Assembly (NCBI GenBank): GCA_964544475.1
Contig: CAZJBS010000002.1
Span: forward strand, 1 to 64,000
DNA from: CAZJBS01 sp964544475
GTDB taxonomy: Bacteria > CLD3 > SB21
Direction: 5' to 3'
Length of the DNA: 64,000 nucleotides
Shown here: positions 63,163-64,000 of the stretch, one piece after another
Position numbering within the stretch: position 1 is the first letter of the stretch
Layout of the letters: each line of letters begins with the position of its first letter
The notes under the pieces: model-generated
The model's input: only the letters and a program-made list of their open reading frames with translations
Database searches by the model: none
What the model was told of the DNA's origin: nothing
Translations under genes and position numbers: made by a program

Positions 63163-64000
63163 TGTTTTTCTCCTGTGGTCAATGATGCATGCAGTTCTTG
63201 AATCGTCTTGACATCCAATGTGCCCTCGATGATGGCTCGTATCCCGCTTACCAGCCCCATGGCTCCGGTGATCGTAGTGATCATCGGCACCCTGTACAGC
63301 ATGGCCGCCTCGCCGATATAACGCTCGTCCAGTTTGGCCGCTTTGCCGGTGGGCGTGTTGATCACCAGATGGATCTCCTTGTTCTTGATCCGGTCGACGA
63401 CATGCGGGCGACCTTCCTGGATCTTAAAAATCAGTTTGGCAGCGATGCCGGCGCTTTCCAGCGTCCTCAGAGTGCCTTCCGTTGCATACAGCACGAATCC
63501 CATGTCGGTCAGTTCCCGGGCGATCGGGGCAATCTTGTTTTTGTCGCGGTCATTGACGGTGATAAATACGCCGCCCGACGTGGGGAGTTGCATGCCGGCA
63601 GCCAAATGCGCCTTGGCCAACGCCTGAGAAAAGTCTTCGTCAATACCCATGACTTCGCCCGTCGATCTCATCTCCGGTCCCAAATACATCCGGATGCCGG
63701 GAAACTTAGAAAACGGAAATACCGGATCTTTGACTGAAGTGTAGTGGGGGTTCACCGGCCGATCCAATCCAAGTTCCGTCAAAGTCCGTCCGGCCATGAT
63801 CCGGGCGGCCATCTTGGCCAACGGTATACCAATCGCCTTGCTCACGAATGGGACCGTACGCGAGGCGCGTGGATTGACTTCGAGAACGTAAACCTGGCCG
63901 TTCTGTACGGCATACTGAATATTGATCAAACCGATGACGCGAAGTTCAAGGGCCAGTTGACGGGTGAATTCCCGGATGCGCACAAGGACCTCGTTGGCCG
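63159..64000 (-). CDS. carB: Carbamoyl-phosphate synthase large subunit, C-terminal part (cut by window end)
   Basis: The visible 280 codons, open to the window edge, are the last part of CarB: the second ATP-grasp domain end (LRVIGLINIQYAVQNGQVYVLEVNPRASRTVPFVSKAIG), PRGxR-like GIRMYLGPEMRSTGEVMGID, and the C-terminal MGS-like allosteric domain (GGVFITVNDRDKNKIAPIARELTDMGFVLYATEGT). CarB makes carbamoyl phosphate for pyrimidines and arginine. Full-length proteins have about 1070 residues, so most of the gene lies outside the window. The stop overlaps the start of the M49-like gene. Confidence 0.96.
   Translation of the reverse strand, partial: ANEVLVRIREFTRQLALELRVIGLINIQYAVQNGQVYVLEVNPRASRTVPFVSKAIGIPLAKMAARIMAGRTLTELGLDRPVNPHYTSVKDPVFPFSKFPGIRMYLGPEMRSTGEVMGIDEDFSQALAKAHLAAGMQLPTSGGVFITVNDRDKNKIAPIARELTDMGFVLYATEGTLRTLESAGIAAKLIFKIQEGRPHVVDRIKNKEIHLVINTPTGKAAKLDERYIGEAAMLYRVPMITTITGAMGLVSGIRAIIEGTLDVKTIQELHASLTTGEKQ

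Noticed and set aside
1..64000. CRISPR array, rRNA or intact prophage
   Set aside because: No regularly spaced short repeats, no rRNA-like sequence and no phage structural or integrase genes were seen on reading the window.

Overview
The window looks like chromosomal DNA of a Gram-negative bacterium of the FCB superphylum (Bacteroidota, Ignavibacteria, Calditrichota, KSB1, Zixibacteria and relatives), probably from a metagenome-assembled scaffold. Three large secreted proteins end in the NFPNPFNPxT type C-terminal sorting domain associated with type IX secretion. There are many FtsX/MacB-type ABC permeases of about 800 residues, a two-component propeller sensor kinase, LiaF-like/LytTR signalling genes and lipoprotein peptidases. 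No rRNA, tRNA, CRISPR array, intact insertion sequence or prophage was recognised. A 100-base N gap at 21771-21870 is flanked by the same 55 bases on both sides and is probably a scaffolding artefact.

Layout. 1-166: a direct repeat of at least 54 bases. 224-4210: a sulfur/redox membrane module (NrfD-like subunit, a split YeeE/YedE transporter, a rhodanese-like protein without its cysteine, a DUF4920 protein, a PepSY-type membrane protein). 4264-17920: mostly single housekeeping or accessory genes: an amidohydrolase lipoprotein, methyltransferase, AHSA1 protein, SDR, YigZ-like protein, glyA, GNAT, an m5C RNA methyltransferase, alkC and a TfoX_C protein, a vWA protein coupled to a diguanylate cyclase, queD and a TPR protein.

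18014-30125 (minus strand): a propeller sensor kinase and LuxR-type regulator, followed downstream by three large secreted beta-propeller proteins. 30414-45882 (plus strand, divergent from the kinase): a MacB-like ABC export island with one membrane fusion protein, two ATPases, four full-length permeases, one permease remnant, a dipeptidyl-peptidase III-like lipoprotein and an unknown 93-residue protein. A palindrome GTTCG-N4-CGAAC occurs once in the divergent promoter region at the head of the island and once upstream of its third full permease, so it may be the binding site of a shared regulator.

45938-64000: an M16 peptidase, a YdjM-like membrane protein, a tightly overlapping recX / thpR / SPOR / FakA-DegV-fusion operon, a c-type cytochrome/propeller lipoprotein, tag-truA, an HD-GYP protein with a non-canonical receiver, a LiaI/LiaF-like - LytS-like kinase - LytTR regulator operon, a DUF2721 protein, a second M49-type lipoprotein peptidase and the 3' part of carB, cut by the window end. 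Calls rest on motif recognition and reading the translations; no database search was possible.
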